From NCBI GenBank assembly GCA_044371005.1, contig JBILUL010000005.1, positions 12,733 through 76,732 on the forward strand: a DNA stretch of 64,000 nt. Direction: 5' to 3'. The position numbers were made by a program, and so were the translations under genes. Shown piece by piece: positions 8,769 to 16,863 of the stretch. Origin of the DNA: UBA2402 sp044371005 (GTDB lineage Bacteria > Planctomycetota > Phycisphaerae > Phycisphaerales > UBA1924). The first letter of the stretch is position 1. The number at the start of each line of letters is the position of its first letter. The notes under the pieces were generated by a model. The model worked only from the letters and a program-made list of their open reading frames with translations. It was not told where the DNA came from and did not search any database.

Positions 8769-9569
8769 TCAGGACTTACGCGGCTTGGGGGGATCCACGC
8801 GAACCGATGGGCTGGCGGTGGACTCCGGGGACACACCAGGAACGACCGCGGCATCAATGGCCTTTGACGCCTCGTTGGGGGTCACCTCGTAGAGCACGAA
8901 CGGTCCCACCTCACGCTTGAAGACCTTCACGCAGCAGGATCCCTTCGTCACCGGGGCGTCATTCTTCTTCAGATCCATGAGCACCAGAACGCGCTGATCT
9001 CCCACATGGGTCAGCAGGTACATCGTCTCGCCACTCAGCGGCGAGGCTGAATACCCGTCGGCATATCCCCACCCATCGAGCGTGACCCCGACCGTGTTCA
9101 GCGGGATCAGCAGCCCCTCACCCAGCCGCTTGGCGACCGCGGCGACGAACTCATCATCGCTGGAACAGGTGAACGTCGGCACCCAGTTGGCCATTTCAAG
9201 CCGCGTGTACACGTCACAGGCCGAGACTCGAACCTGGGGCAGCACGGGAGGAGCCTGCTCGGTCGGATTGAGCACCCAGTAGGCCACGGCAAGGCATGCC
9301 GCGATGCCGCCCAGGCCAGCGGTTCTCACCCAGCTGGGCAGCGTCCTTGGTCTGATGGGAATCGGTGCCGGTTGCGGAACGGTGGGATCGAGGCCGACCG
9401 GATACGAGAACTGCCTCGAGAGCGACTGATCGATCTCACGCTGGAGCTTGACCTGTGCGGCCAGCGCCGGATCGGCCTCCATTTGTCGTTCAAACGTGGC
9501 CGCCTGCTCGGCGGTCATCAGGCCGTCGAGGTAGAGGTCCACTTGGGTTGGGCCGGAGCGATCGGTCAT
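8769..9569 (-). CDS. Putative membrane anti-sigma factor
   Basis: Protein of 266 residues translated from an ATG that overlaps the stop of the ECF sigma gene (ATGA). The N-terminal segment (VDLYLDGLMTAEQAATFERQ) matches the short helical layout of planctomycete anti-sigma proteins. A Pro-rich linker and one membrane helix (about residues 90-110, GIAACLAVAYWVL) lead to an extracytoplasmic domain of about 150 residues. The classic zinc HxxxCxxC motif is not seen, so it is not a standard ZAS protein. Anti-sigma function is inferred from the overlap and topology. It is probably released by proteolysis or ligand binding. Confidence 0.7.
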   Translation of the reverse strand: MTDRSGPTQVDLYLDGLMTAEQAATFERQMEADPALAAQVKLQREIDQSLSRQFSYPVGLDPTVPQPAPIPIRPRTLPSWVRTAGLGGIAACLAVAYWVLNPTEQAPPVLPQVRVSACDVYTRLEMANWVPTFTCSSDDEFVAAVAKRLGEGLLIPLNTVGVTLDGWGYADGYSASPLSGETMYLLTHVGDQRVLVLMDLKKNDAPVTKGSCCVKVFKREVGPFVLYEVTPNEASKAIDAAVVPGVSPESTASPSVRVDPPKPRKS

Positions 9570-10204
9570 ACGGCCGCTCCTTTCCCGCTGACTGGGCGAG
9601 CGGATTCACGCCGCGTGATTTCTTCGCGCAACAGAGCCTTGGCACGGTGCACATGGCTCATGACCGTGCCCTCAGGCATCGAAAGGGCTGTTGATATCGC
9701 CGCGTAGCTCAACCCCTGAACCGTACGCAGGAGCAGGCAGGTGCGGGCCTTCTCATCAAGCATCGCCATGGCCTGGGCCACATCGGAATCAAAGGACTCA
9801 GTGGACCCTACGAGCGGCACCACCTGCGCCTGATGCGCGGCGGTGAATGGAAGCGGATCCGCCCCCGATGCATCCGAGGCACCCGCGGCACGACTTCGCT
9901 TGAGCTTGCGTCCCTCATTGAGCGCGACATATCGCACGATCTGCCCCATCCAAGCCGTGAAGCTCGTTGAGGGATCAAACTCGGCGATTTTGTTGAGCGC
10001 AACCATGGCAGCCTCTTGCACAACGTCATACGCGTGGGTTCGGTCTCCGTGAACCGACGCGGCGATGAACCACAACGTCTTGTGATGCTCGGCGAACAGC
10101 GCCGAAAAGCGATCTCGCGAGAGCCGATCTCCCGCCACCGGTTGCGGCGTACCGCCCCGGCCATCGCCGCCATCTGAGTTGTGTCTCACCCAATAGATGT
10201 ACAC
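9566..10204 (-). CDS. ECF-type RNA polymerase sigma factor
   Basis: Sigma-70 family protein of 212 residues with only regions 2 and 4. Region 2 spans roughly residues 35-105 (FSALFAEHHKTLWFIAAS, DVVQEAAMVALNK, FTAWMGQIVRYVALNEGRK). Region 4 is roughly 145-200 (LLLRTVQGLSYAAISTALS, PEGTVMSHVHRAKALLREE). The type resembles planctomycete-enriched ECF groups. GTG at 10204 is the likely start, with AAGGA upstream. The gene overlaps the membrane anti-sigma candidate by 4 bases and lies about 150 bases downstream of the rhomboid protease gene. Confidence 0.88.
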   Translation of the reverse strand: MYIYWVRHNSDGGDGRGGTPQPVAGDRLSRDRFSALFAEHHKTLWFIAASVHGDRTHAYDVVQEAAMVALNKIAEFDPSTSFTAWMGQIVRYVALNEGRKLKRSRAAGASDASGADPLPFTAAHQAQVVPLVGSTESFDSDVAQAMAMLDEKARTCLLLRTVQGLSYAAISTALSMPEGTVMSHVHRAKALLREEITRRESARPVSGKGAAV

Positions 10205-10352
10205 GTTCGAGGTGTTCCTTGCAGATTCGGCCGCACAACGTTTGGCCGTTATCAGGACAGAAGGCCCTGCTCGGGCGATTCCCGTTGCAACAGGTTATCC
10301 CGTACAGGGTGCCGGGGAAAGCCCGATTTCATGCTCCAGATCGGGGGTGCCT

Positions 10353-11501
10353 TCACGGGCGCTGCGACTGACCGCGAGTCAGGGCCGATCGGAGTTGGAT
10401 GAATGCTGCGGGCTCGGCTGCCATCGAAATGGCACGATCAAGGCACAGGAGTGCCGCGGCGGGCATGCTCCGGGCATCGAAGACTGACGCGAGCATGGCC
10501 CACGGATCGGGGGCATCGGGGTTGATGAAGGCAGCTCGCCGCGTGAACTCGTGCGCACGGTCAAGGTCACGCTGCATCAAGCATCGCTCCGCCGCTTCGA
10601 GTGCGATGAAGAAGAGCGGATCATCCTTGGGCAGCGGCGGCGGCATGAAGCCGAGCATCTCATCGATCACCGTGAGGGCCCTTGCCATCTGCCCTGAACG
10701 GATGGCCGTATCGAGATAGATCATCTCGATCATCGCATCCCTGGGTTGAAGGGCCCGGGCTCGTTCGAGCAGCGCCATCGCTTCGGGAGTATGTCCCTGT
10801 TCCAGCAGGTCGTAGGCTCGCATCGCCTTGGCGCGTGCCATGCCTGCGGGATTGATCACTTCGCGCAGAGTCCCCGCGGCGAAGACCGAGAGTGCCAGAA
10901 GCACGCCGGTCGCAAGCGCGAGTCCGCGGCGGCGTTGCGGCGGACTGGTGAGTGCGAGCCCGACCAGCGCGCCATAGATCGCACCACCGGCGTGTGCCAC
11001 ATTGGCGATGGGCAGAACGTTCATCGCGGTGAGCACGATGCAGACGAAGAACCAAGCCGCGAAGATGAGCGCGGTGCGGCGATCGATGATCGGCCTCAAT
11101 CGCGGGATGCGTCGGGAGACGACCCAGAGGAATGTGAAGAGGGCGAACACGACTCCAGACAGACCGATGGGCGTCTGCGAGAAGGCAAACTCGGCGCAGC
11201 TTGCGAGGACCGCGCCGGGAATCACCATGAGTGTCCAGATGCGCGGACCGAAAATGTGTTCGACGGCGACGCCCAGCACCCACGTCCAGTAGAGGTTGAA
11301 GAACAGGTGCATCGCGCTGCCATGTGGCAGCGTGGTGAGAAGAGTGCGCCACGGCTGACCCCAGAAGGCGCGATCATCCAGCAGGAAGGGGTCGGCCGAG
11401 AGGCCGAACATCGAGCCAATGGAGACGGTCGCCGCGGCGAGACAGAGAATCGCCGTGAGCGGGTATTTGGGTGCAAGGGCCAGTGGTGCGGGGGCGATCA
11501 T
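10353..11501 (-). CDS. Rhomboid serine protease with TPR tail
   Basis: Intramembrane serine protease of 382 residues. Multiple hydrophobic helices cover residues 1-215. The HxxxN motif is HLFFN (65-69), the catalytic Ser115 lies in GLSG, and the catalytic His170 lies in NVAHAGGAIYG, as in rhomboids. The C-terminal part (about 220-380) forms tetratricopeptide-like helical repeats (LLERARALQPRD, AAERCLMQRDLDRAHEF), an arrangement found in some bacterial rhomboids. The start at 11501 lies 22 bases after the trpS stop, so the two are probably one transcript. The nearby ECF sigma/membrane anti-sigma pair makes regulated intramembrane proteolysis an attractive but untested link. Confidence 0.88.
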   Translation of the reverse strand: MIAPAPLALAPKYPLTAILCLAAATVSIGSMFGLSADPFLLDDRAFWGQPWRTLLTTLPHGSAMHLFFNLYWTWVLGVAVEHIFGPRIWTLMVIPGAVLASCAEFAFSQTPIGLSGVVFALFTFLWVVSRRIPRLRPIIDRRTALIFAAWFFVCIVLTAMNVLPIANVAHAGGAIYGALVGLALTSPPQRRRGLALATGVLLALSVFAAGTLREVINPAGMARAKAMRAYDLLEQGHTPEAMALLERARALQPRDAMIEMIYLDTAIRSGQMARALTVIDEMLGFMPPPLPKDDPLFFIALEAAERCLMQRDLDRAHEFTRRAAFINPDAPDPWAMLASVFDARSMPAAALLCLDRAISMAAEPAAFIQLRSALTRGQSQRP

Positions 11502-11523
11502 CAAGAATGCCGCGTTCGAGCGA

Positions 11524-12597
11524 TCAACCAAGTGTCCGACGACCAAAGTCCATCTTCATCGCCTGCTTGGCCAGGAAGAGGGTCTCTTCCGCGACCAGGT
11601 TGGCGCGGCGCGTGCCCTTCTTGATGATGTCGATGATGACATCGTCGCCGCCGGGGCCTTCGAACCGGGCGCGGCGCTCTCGCATCGGCGCGAGCAGCAC
11701 ATCGATCGCCGCGGCGAGTTCCTGCTTGATGTGTCCATCCCCGATGTTGTCGCCCCGCGCATAGCGGTCCTTGAGTTCGGCCACGCGACCTTCATCGGTG
11801 ATGAAGGCTTCGACGAACTTGAAGAGAATGTTGTTCGGGTCGCCGGGCTCCGTGGGACTCTGGCGACCGGTGGTGATCTTGTTGATCTTCTTCTGGACTT
11901 CCTTGGTCGAATCGCTCAGGAAGATGGCGTTGCCCAGGCTCTTGCTCATCTTCTGCGTGCCATCCCCCACGCCCGGCAGACGAGCGATGCGGCCGATGAG
12001 CGCCTTGGGAATCGGGAAGACGCCGCCGGCCTGTGCATAGGCCTCATCGGGCGTGCGATCGCTGACGCCGCAGTAGAGCTGGTCGAACTTGCGAGCGGCC
12101 TTGCGGCACATCTCGATGTGCGGTTCCTGATCCTCGCCGACGGGGATGTAGACGGGCCGGAAGGCCAGAATGTCGGCGCACTGACCAACGGTGTACATGG
12201 GAAATCCGAAGGAGTAGCGGTCCTCAAGGCCCTTGGTCTTGAGTTCGTGGATGAGCGTGGGATTGCCCATCACATCCTTGAAGCTCAGCAGCATCGCAAA
12301 GTACCAGGTCAGCTCGGCGATCGCGGGCACTTCGGTCTGCAGCACGATCGTGGCGGCTTCGGGATCAATGCCCGCAGCGAGCCAGTCCTTCACGATCTCG
12401 ATTGTGTCCTGACGGATATCCGCCGTCTTGTCGCTGCGCGTCGTGAAGGCGTGCATGTTCGCCAGCAGGAAGTAGCAGTCGTAGTCGTGCTGCATCGCCA
12501 CGCGGCGTTCAACGCTCCCGACCCAGTGGCCAAGGTGAAGACGGCCGGTGGGCGTATCACCGGTGAGGACGCGAGGACGTGACGGAGTGGAGGACAT
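11524..12597 (-). CDS. trpS: Tryptophanyl-tRNA synthetase
   Basis: Class I synthetase charging tRNA-Trp, 357 residues, a normal bacterial length. The HIGH-type motif is HLGH (residues 21-24) within GDTPTGRLHLGHWVG, and the KMSKS motif is present exactly (QKMSKSLGN). GEDQEPHIEM and the C-terminal helical anticodon-binding region are typical. The start at 12597 (MSSTPSRPRVLTGD) is favoured; a 14-codon upstream extension has no support. The rhomboid gene follows after 22 bases. Confidence 0.95.
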   Translation of the reverse strand: MSSTPSRPRVLTGDTPTGRLHLGHWVGSVERRVAMQHDYDCYFLLANMHAFTTRSDKTADIRQDTIEIVKDWLAAGIDPEAATIVLQTEVPAIAELTWYFAMLLSFKDVMGNPTLIHELKTKGLEDRYSFGFPMYTVGQCADILAFRPVYIPVGEDQEPHIEMCRKAARKFDQLYCGVSDRTPDEAYAQAGGVFPIPKALIGRIARLPGVGDGTQKMSKSLGNAIFLSDSTKEVQKKINKITTGRQSPTEPGDPNNILFKFVEAFITDEGRVAELKDRYARGDNIGDGHIKQELAAAIDVLLAPMRERRARFEGPGGDDVIIDIIKKGTRRANLVAEETLFLAKQAMKMDFGRRTLG

Positions 12598-12702
12598 CGT
12601 GCCCGAGGGTAGGTGAAGTCCGCAGTGCCCGGACGACACTCCGACTCCACAGGCAGATTGCGCGACCGATATCCCGATCGGCCGTCCGGTTCGCCGGCGC
12701 CA

Positions 12703-13644
12703 TCAGTGCCGCTCGCCAAGCACCCGCATGGGACGCGGCGTGGGCTTGCCCTTGGCGACGGTCTGCAGGCTTGCACACATGGCATCCATGGCAACATCGA
12801 CGTCATCGGTCACGGTGAGCAGCTTGATGTCCTCAGCGTCGATCGTTCCATTGGCGACCAGCGTGGTGTTGATGAAGTCGATCATCGGCTTCCAATACTC
12901 AACGCCCATGAGAACCACGGGAAACGTCGAGATCTTGCGAGTCTGGACGAGCGTCAGTGCCTCGAAGAGTTCATCAAGCGTTCCGAAGCCGCCCGGCAGC
13001 ACGATGAAGCCCACCGAGTACTTGACGAGCATCACCTTGCGCACGAAGAAGTAGCGAAACTCGATGAAGCGGTCGACGTACGGGTTGGGCTGCTGCTCCA
13101 TCGGCAAGACGATGTTGCAGCCAATCGAGCGGCCCCCTGCCTCCTTGGCGCCCCGGTTCGCGGCTTCCATGATGCCTGGCCCGCCGCCGGTCATGGTCGT
13201 CACGCCAAGTTTCGCCAGAGCCCCGCCCACCTCGCGCGCCTGCTCGTAGTACCGATGGCCAGGCTTGAATCGGGCGGATCCGAAGACCGTCACGCAGGGC
13301 CCGACAAAGTGCAAGGCCCGGAATCCCTTCAGGAACTCGAAGAAGATGCGGACCGCTCGCTTCAGCTCGGCCAGACGCGCGGCCGGCCCAGCCAGAAAGT
13401 TGGGCACATCGCGGTCGGCCTGCCCCGGTTGCCAGCCCGAGGTGCTCGCGCCCTGGTCGTTCTGCAGTTCTTTACAATTGCGGATTTTGTTTGGATCTGA
13501 AGCCAAGGAAAAGCCTCTCTTGAGTAGGTCGGGCAGATCAATTATCGCATTTCCGATGGTCCGGGCATGATTCCGGGCATCTGGTGCGACCACTGGTTGC
13601 GAATACTTCTCAACTACGAGTAAGTGTCGGCCCTCAGGGGGCAT
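12703..13644 (-). CDS. LOG-family (TIGR00730) Rossmann protein
   Basis: Member of the lysine-decarboxylase-like/LOG family, whose characterised members hydrolyse nucleoside 5'-monophosphates to a base and ribose phosphate. The diagnostic PGGxGTxxE motif is LPGGFGTLDELFE, with TGGGPGIMEAANRG and FGSARF upstream. It is 313 residues from the ATG at 13644. The first 45 residues are unlike the family, and a TTG at 13506 preceded by AGAGAGG is a good alternative start that would leave about 200 bases of promoter space to the divergent LuxR gene. The physiological substrate is not predictable. Confidence 0.87.
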   Translation of the reverse strand: MPPEGRHLLVVEKYSQPVVAPDARNHARTIGNAIIDLPDLLKRGFSLASDPNKIRNCKELQNDQGASTSGWQPGQADRDVPNFLAGPAARLAELKRAVRIFFEFLKGFRALHFVGPCVTVFGSARFKPGHRYYEQAREVGGALAKLGVTTMTGGGPGIMEAANRGAKEAGGRSIGCNIVLPMEQQPNPYVDRFIEFRYFFVRKVMLVKYSVGFIVLPGGFGTLDELFEALTLVQTRKISTFPVVLMGVEYWKPMIDFINTTLVANGTIDAEDIKLLTVTDDVDVAMDAMCASLQTVAKGKPTPRPMRVLGERH

Positions 13645-13704
13645 GATCGACCATCGCAGACCTTGTCCGCGGCCACCCGCAGACCTTTGAGATCAACCCA
13701 CACC

Positions 13705-14427
13705 ATGCTGTCTTCCGCACCACGTTCAGAATCGACCCGGACCCTTGCAGACGGGAGCGTACTGCCCCAGGATCTCGCAGTTCTCTGGACTGCGCTGATC
13801 GAGGACGCTTCTGCAGCGGTCAAGATCATCACGACCACGGGCCACATCATCTTTGCCAACGAGTTTGCCTGCAACTTCTACGGCACGCCGGCGATGCGTC
13901 AACTGACGGGTCGCTCCCTGCGCGACTTCCTTGACGACGCCGTCGTCAACGAGCGGCTCTCGGTCGCCCAGGAGGTGGTCAACACCGGCTCACCGCTGGC
14001 ACTTGAGGGAATGCTCAAGGGCAAGCTGGTTCGCTCCGTCTTCCGGCTGCTTCCCGGGCGGCCCACTGCGGGCAGCTGTCTGCTCGTGGTGACCCGGGTC
14101 TGCACCGAGCAAGCCACGAACCGCATCGGCAACGCCCAGATTCCGGTGCGCAAGGCTCAGTTCCACGATCACGGCGAGCTGGGCAAGCTGACGGCGCGGG
14201 AGCTTGAGATTCTCAAGCTCATCGGCATCGGCCTTTCCACGGCGGAGATCGCCGACAAGCTCGGCCGCAGCGTCAAGACGGTCGAGTGGCACCGCGTCTC
14301 GCTGGGCGAGAAGCTGGGCATCACCAACCGCGTTGAACTGGCTCGAATCGCCATCGCGGCCGGCATCGTGTGGTTGGATACGGACACACTTCCCAGCGAC
14401 GCACAGCCCGCCGCGGCTGGCGTCTGA
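13705..14427 (+). CDS. PAS-LuxR family transcriptional regulator
   Basis: Regulator of 240 residues. A PAS-like sensory domain covers about residues 25-145 (AAVKIITTTGHIIFANEFAC). A LuxR/GerE helix-turn-helix spans about 175-235 (LTARELEILKLIGIGLSTAE, KTVEWHRVSLGEKLGI). No receiver Asp pocket is present, so it is likely controlled by ligand, redox state or protein contact through PAS rather than by phosphorylation. The start at 13705 (MLSSAPRS) was chosen over an upstream ATG that would collide with the divergent LOG gene. Its target genes are unknown. Confidence 0.88.
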   Translation: MLSSAPRSESTRTLADGSVLPQDLAVLWTALIEDASAAVKIITTTGHIIFANEFACNFYGTPAMRQLTGRSLRDFLDDAVVNERLSVAQEVVNTGSPLALEGMLKGKLVRSVFRLLPGRPTAGSCLLVVTRVCTEQATNRIGNAQIPVRKAQFHDHGELGKLTARELEILKLIGIGLSTAEIADKLGRSVKTVEWHRVSLGEKLGITNRVELARIAIAAGIVWLDTDTLPSDAQPAAAGV

Positions 14428-14486
14428 TTCCCCAGACTTCCCACACCACACAAATCCCAAAACCAAGGTGATCGTCCGAATTTGGA

Positions 14487-14517
14487 TTGACTTCACCAGG
14501 TGTTCTTGGTCTACTAT
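14487..14517 (+). promoter_or_regulatory. Candidate sigma-70-type promoter
   Basis: TTGACT (14487-14492) and TACTAT (14512-14517) could be -35 and -10 boxes, but the spacer is 19 bases, long for unassisted sigma-70 and typical of MerR-type activated promoters. The inverted repeat at 14521-14544 lies at the expected transcription start. Evidence is sequence resemblance only. Confidence 0.35.
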
Positions 14518-15045
14518 TCAATATTGAGAAATCAATCTCAATATCATCGACGAGCGGCGGCTCGCTGGCCTGGCCAGTGGCGATGGGTGCTGGCGTGCCT
14601 GTGTGTTCTGGCCGGCGTGGGCCTGCTGCCAGCGGTACACGGGCACAGTCATGGCCCATCCCGTACTGGGGTTCATGGCGCATGCCAGACACTCCACGCG
14701 GCAGCATCGCACTCGCATGATCACGAGGATGGGTCTGACTCCGACGATGCTTCTGAATCGCATCGGTGTGGAACGAAGACGTGCCACACAACGGAAGGCC
14801 GGACGCAGGACACACGCCCGTCCGGCGACGAGCACCCTGTTGAACGCGACGATCCATGTGGCGACGATGAGTGCACGATCTGTCTGGATCTGCACCTTGC
14901 TTCATGTACGCCGCCGGTGAAGAAGCCCCGGACCCTGATGGGGTTTGGCGCGATGACCGGCATGCTGGTGGTGGCTGACGAGTCGCATGAGCGCCCGATG
15001 CCGCTGCGCCTCAATCGCGGGCGCGGCCCGCCCTCAAGCACCTGA
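14500..15045 (+). CDS. Exported histidine-rich, probably metal-binding protein
   Basis: Small protein, up to 181 residues, with a hydrophobic signal-like stretch (VLACLCVLAGVGLLPAVHG) followed at once by a His-rich, acidic segment (HGHSHG, SHSHDHEDG). A cysteine cluster (CGDDECTICLDLHLASC) lies about 50 residues before the end. His-rich stretches and paired Cys of this kind bind zinc or other transition metals in known proteins; that role is inferred. The start is uncertain. GTG 14500 keeps an Arg-rich N-region, TTG 14524 is possible, and GTG 14587 is needed if the promoter at 14487-14517 is real. No family is assigned. Confidence 0.65.
   Translation: MFLVYYSILRNQSQYHRRAAARWPGQWRWVLACLCVLAGVGLLPAVHGHSHGPSRTGVHGACQTLHAAASHSHDHEDGSDSDDASESHRCGTKTCHTTEGRTQDTRPSGDEHPVERDDPCGDDECTICLDLHLASCTPPVKKPRTLMGFGAMTGMLVVADESHERPMPLRLNRGRGPPSST
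14521..14544. promoter_or_regulatory. 24-bp inverted repeat, possible operator
   Basis: ATATTGAGA and TCTCAATAT are perfect 9-bp arms around AATCAA. The element is conspicuously A+T-rich in a G+C-rich genome. It sits immediately downstream of the candidate -10 box and at the 5' end of a histidine-rich exported protein. TTGAGA/TCTCAA arms recall Fur/Zur-family operators, which makes metal regulation plausible but unproven. Confidence 0.5.
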
Positions 15046-15162
15046 AAGAAGATCCCTCGGCTCGGGCCCGATGTGCGCCATGCAGAACGCGCGCGGGCCA
15101 ACTGTCCACAAGGGCTTCGTGCGCGCAGAGGACTGCGCCATGGTGCAAGGCGGTGCTGACTC

Positions 15163-15912
15163 ATGTATTCTGGAACCCGTTCTCGCGGGGGCTTCACGCT
15201 CATCGAACTGCTGGTTGTCATCGCGATCATCGCGCTGCTGCTTGGCATTGCACTTCCGGCAATGGGCAAGGCGCGTCGAGCGGGCTGGACCGTCAAGTGT
15301 CTGTCCAATGTGAGAAGCCTGTGCATCGCGCAGCAGATGTACCTTGATCAGAACAAGGGGCAGCTTGTTGATGTCGGGCTTTCGCACGGGGGGTTCGGAG
15401 ATCCGAACCTCTCCTGGACTCGGACGCTGACCGAGTACTACGGCGCGCCGATCTCACTCAAGAGCCCGGCGGATCGCAGTGCCTACTGGCCGACGGATCT
15501 GGGCGGCGGCGGACAGCTGCAGAACGGCGTGGCGAGGATGTCCAGCTACGGGATGAACAACTACCTGTCGAGGACGTTCAACCCCGGCATCTCAAGCCGC
15601 GAGCCGTTCGACCGGATCGACAAGATCGACCGCCCATCACTGACGGTTCAGTTCCTGATCATGGCCGAAACCGGCGACTACGCAGTCTCCGACCATCCGC
15701 ACGTGGAGGGGTGGGGCGACGCGGCTCGCGCGCCGTCGCTCGCGGCCACGCAGGTGCAGACCAACCGTCACGGGGGACCCGCCAGAAGCAGCCGAAGCCT
15801 TTCGAACTGGGGATTCCTTGACACCCACGCAGCGACCCTGCCCTTTGGCGAGGTCTATACCGACCGGCAGACCAATGCCTTGAATCCTGATGTCGCGTCC
15901 CTGACGCACTGA
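15163..15912 (+). CDS. Type II pseudopilin-like protein
   Basis: Prepilin-type protein of 249 residues. The N-terminus has a short basic leader, the prepilin peptidase site (RGG/FTLIELLVV, with Glu at +5 of the mature protein) and a hydrophobic helix running to LPAMGKARR. The C-terminal part has the planctomycete DUF1559-like layout, in which a conserved His/Asp-Gly motif normally ends the fold; here that region reads NWGFLDTHA. Such proteins are abundant in planctomycetes and probably associate with a secretion or pilus-like fibre, but no assembly gene is adjacent. Confidence 0.85.
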   Translation: MYSGTRSRGGFTLIELLVVIAIIALLLGIALPAMGKARRAGWTVKCLSNVRSLCIAQQMYLDQNKGQLVDVGLSHGGFGDPNLSWTRTLTEYYGAPISLKSPADRSAYWPTDLGGGGQLQNGVARMSSYGMNNYLSRTFNPGISSREPFDRIDKIDRPSLTVQFLIMAETGDYAVSDHPHVEGWGDAARAPSLAATQVQTNRHGGPARSSRSLSNWGFLDTHAATLPFGEVYTDRQTNALNPDVASLTH

Positions 15913-15945
15913 CTCACTTTTCGCCTCAACATTCCGGAGATTCTC

Positions 15946-16728
15946 ATGACCACGATTCGATTCGTTCCGTTGGCCTGCGCCGCCGCCGCGTCGCTGGCCG
16001 GCACGGCACTGGCGCAGCCCCACGAGGGGGATGTCGCCCTCTATGTCGAGAACAGCACGATCCATACGGGCGTCTTCGGCGCGGGCGTGTACTCGCAGAC
16101 ACGACTCTTCGCCGCGACGCTGGGCGTCGTCGCGCCCAACTTCACCGCGACACCGGGCTTTGATTGCTCGCCCGGCACCTTCCCCGCAGGAAGCCGCAAC
16201 GGGTTCACCATCCGAGGGCCGCTTGAGGTCTGGAACGGAGCCGCGTTCGAACCGGCAGCGACTGCACGGATGAACCTCTCCTTCTCGACGCTTTCGGTGG
16301 ACACGCCACTGACACCACAGACGGTGACCGGTTTCACGCTGAGTGTCGGAAGCAACGGCCAATGGCATCGACATCTTGACTACACGCTCTCCGACGGCGC
16401 GCCCGACGGCGTGTACCTGCTTGAGCTGGAGCTCTTCTCGACCAGTTCTTCGCTGGCTCCCAGTGAGCCGTTCTGGATTCTGTTTGATCAGAACGCCACC
16501 GAGCAGGCCATGTCCGATGCTGGCGCGTGGGTGCAGCTCAACTACCTCGCTCCGGCACCGTGCCCGGCCGACTTCAACCAGGATGGTGGCGTTGATGGCA
16601 GCGATGTCGAGTCATTCTTCCTCGCATGGGAATCCGGCGACACCGTGGCGGATGTCAACTTCGATGGCGGAGTCGACGGGTCCGACATCGAGACCTTTTT
16701 CGTCGCCTGGCAGAACGGTGGGTGTTGA
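15946..16728 (+). CDS. Secreted protein with C-terminal EF-hand (dockerin-like) tag
   Basis: Exported protein of 260 residues with a clear signal peptide (LACAAAASLAGTALA-Q) and a GGAG ribosome-binding site. The body (about residues 25-205) is paralogous to the next gene: EGDV near the start, PNFT, then a DYTL...DGVYLL block and PFWILFDQNA. The C-terminus is CPADFNQDGGVDG plus a second loop DVNFDGGVDGSD, ending NGGC-stop, the same cysteine-bracketed tag as at 6366. Extracellular or surface location is inferred; the biochemical role is unknown. Confidence 0.85.
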   Translation: MTTIRFVPLACAAAASLAGTALAQPHEGDVALYVENSTIHTGVFGAGVYSQTRLFAATLGVVAPNFTATPGFDCSPGTFPAGSRNGFTIRGPLEVWNGAAFEPAATARMNLSFSTLSVDTPLTPQTVTGFTLSVGSNGQWHRHLDYTLSDGAPDGVYLLELELFSTSSSLAPSEPFWILFDQNATEQAMSDAGAWVQLNYLAPAPCPADFNQDGGVDGSDVESFFLAWESGDTVADVNFDGGVDGSDIETFFVAWQNGGC

Positions 16729-16750
16729 GATTCGTGAGTTTCAGAGGCCG

Positions 16751-16776
16751 ACGTGCGTTCTGTCTTGAACGCACGT
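16751..16776 (+). terminator. Hairpin after tagged secreted protein
   Basis: Perfect 10-bp stem ACGTGCGTTC / GAACGCACGT with the loop TGTCTT, 23 bases after the stop at 16728. It lacks a U-run, so termination is plausible rather than certain. Confidence 0.55.
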
Positions 16777-16863
16777 GCCGGGCTGAGCATCGATTCCTTG
16801 AGTTGATTGCAACTTCCGCGTTGCATGTTTGATTGTTCCGTTTCCTATTTTCAGGAGAGAGTC

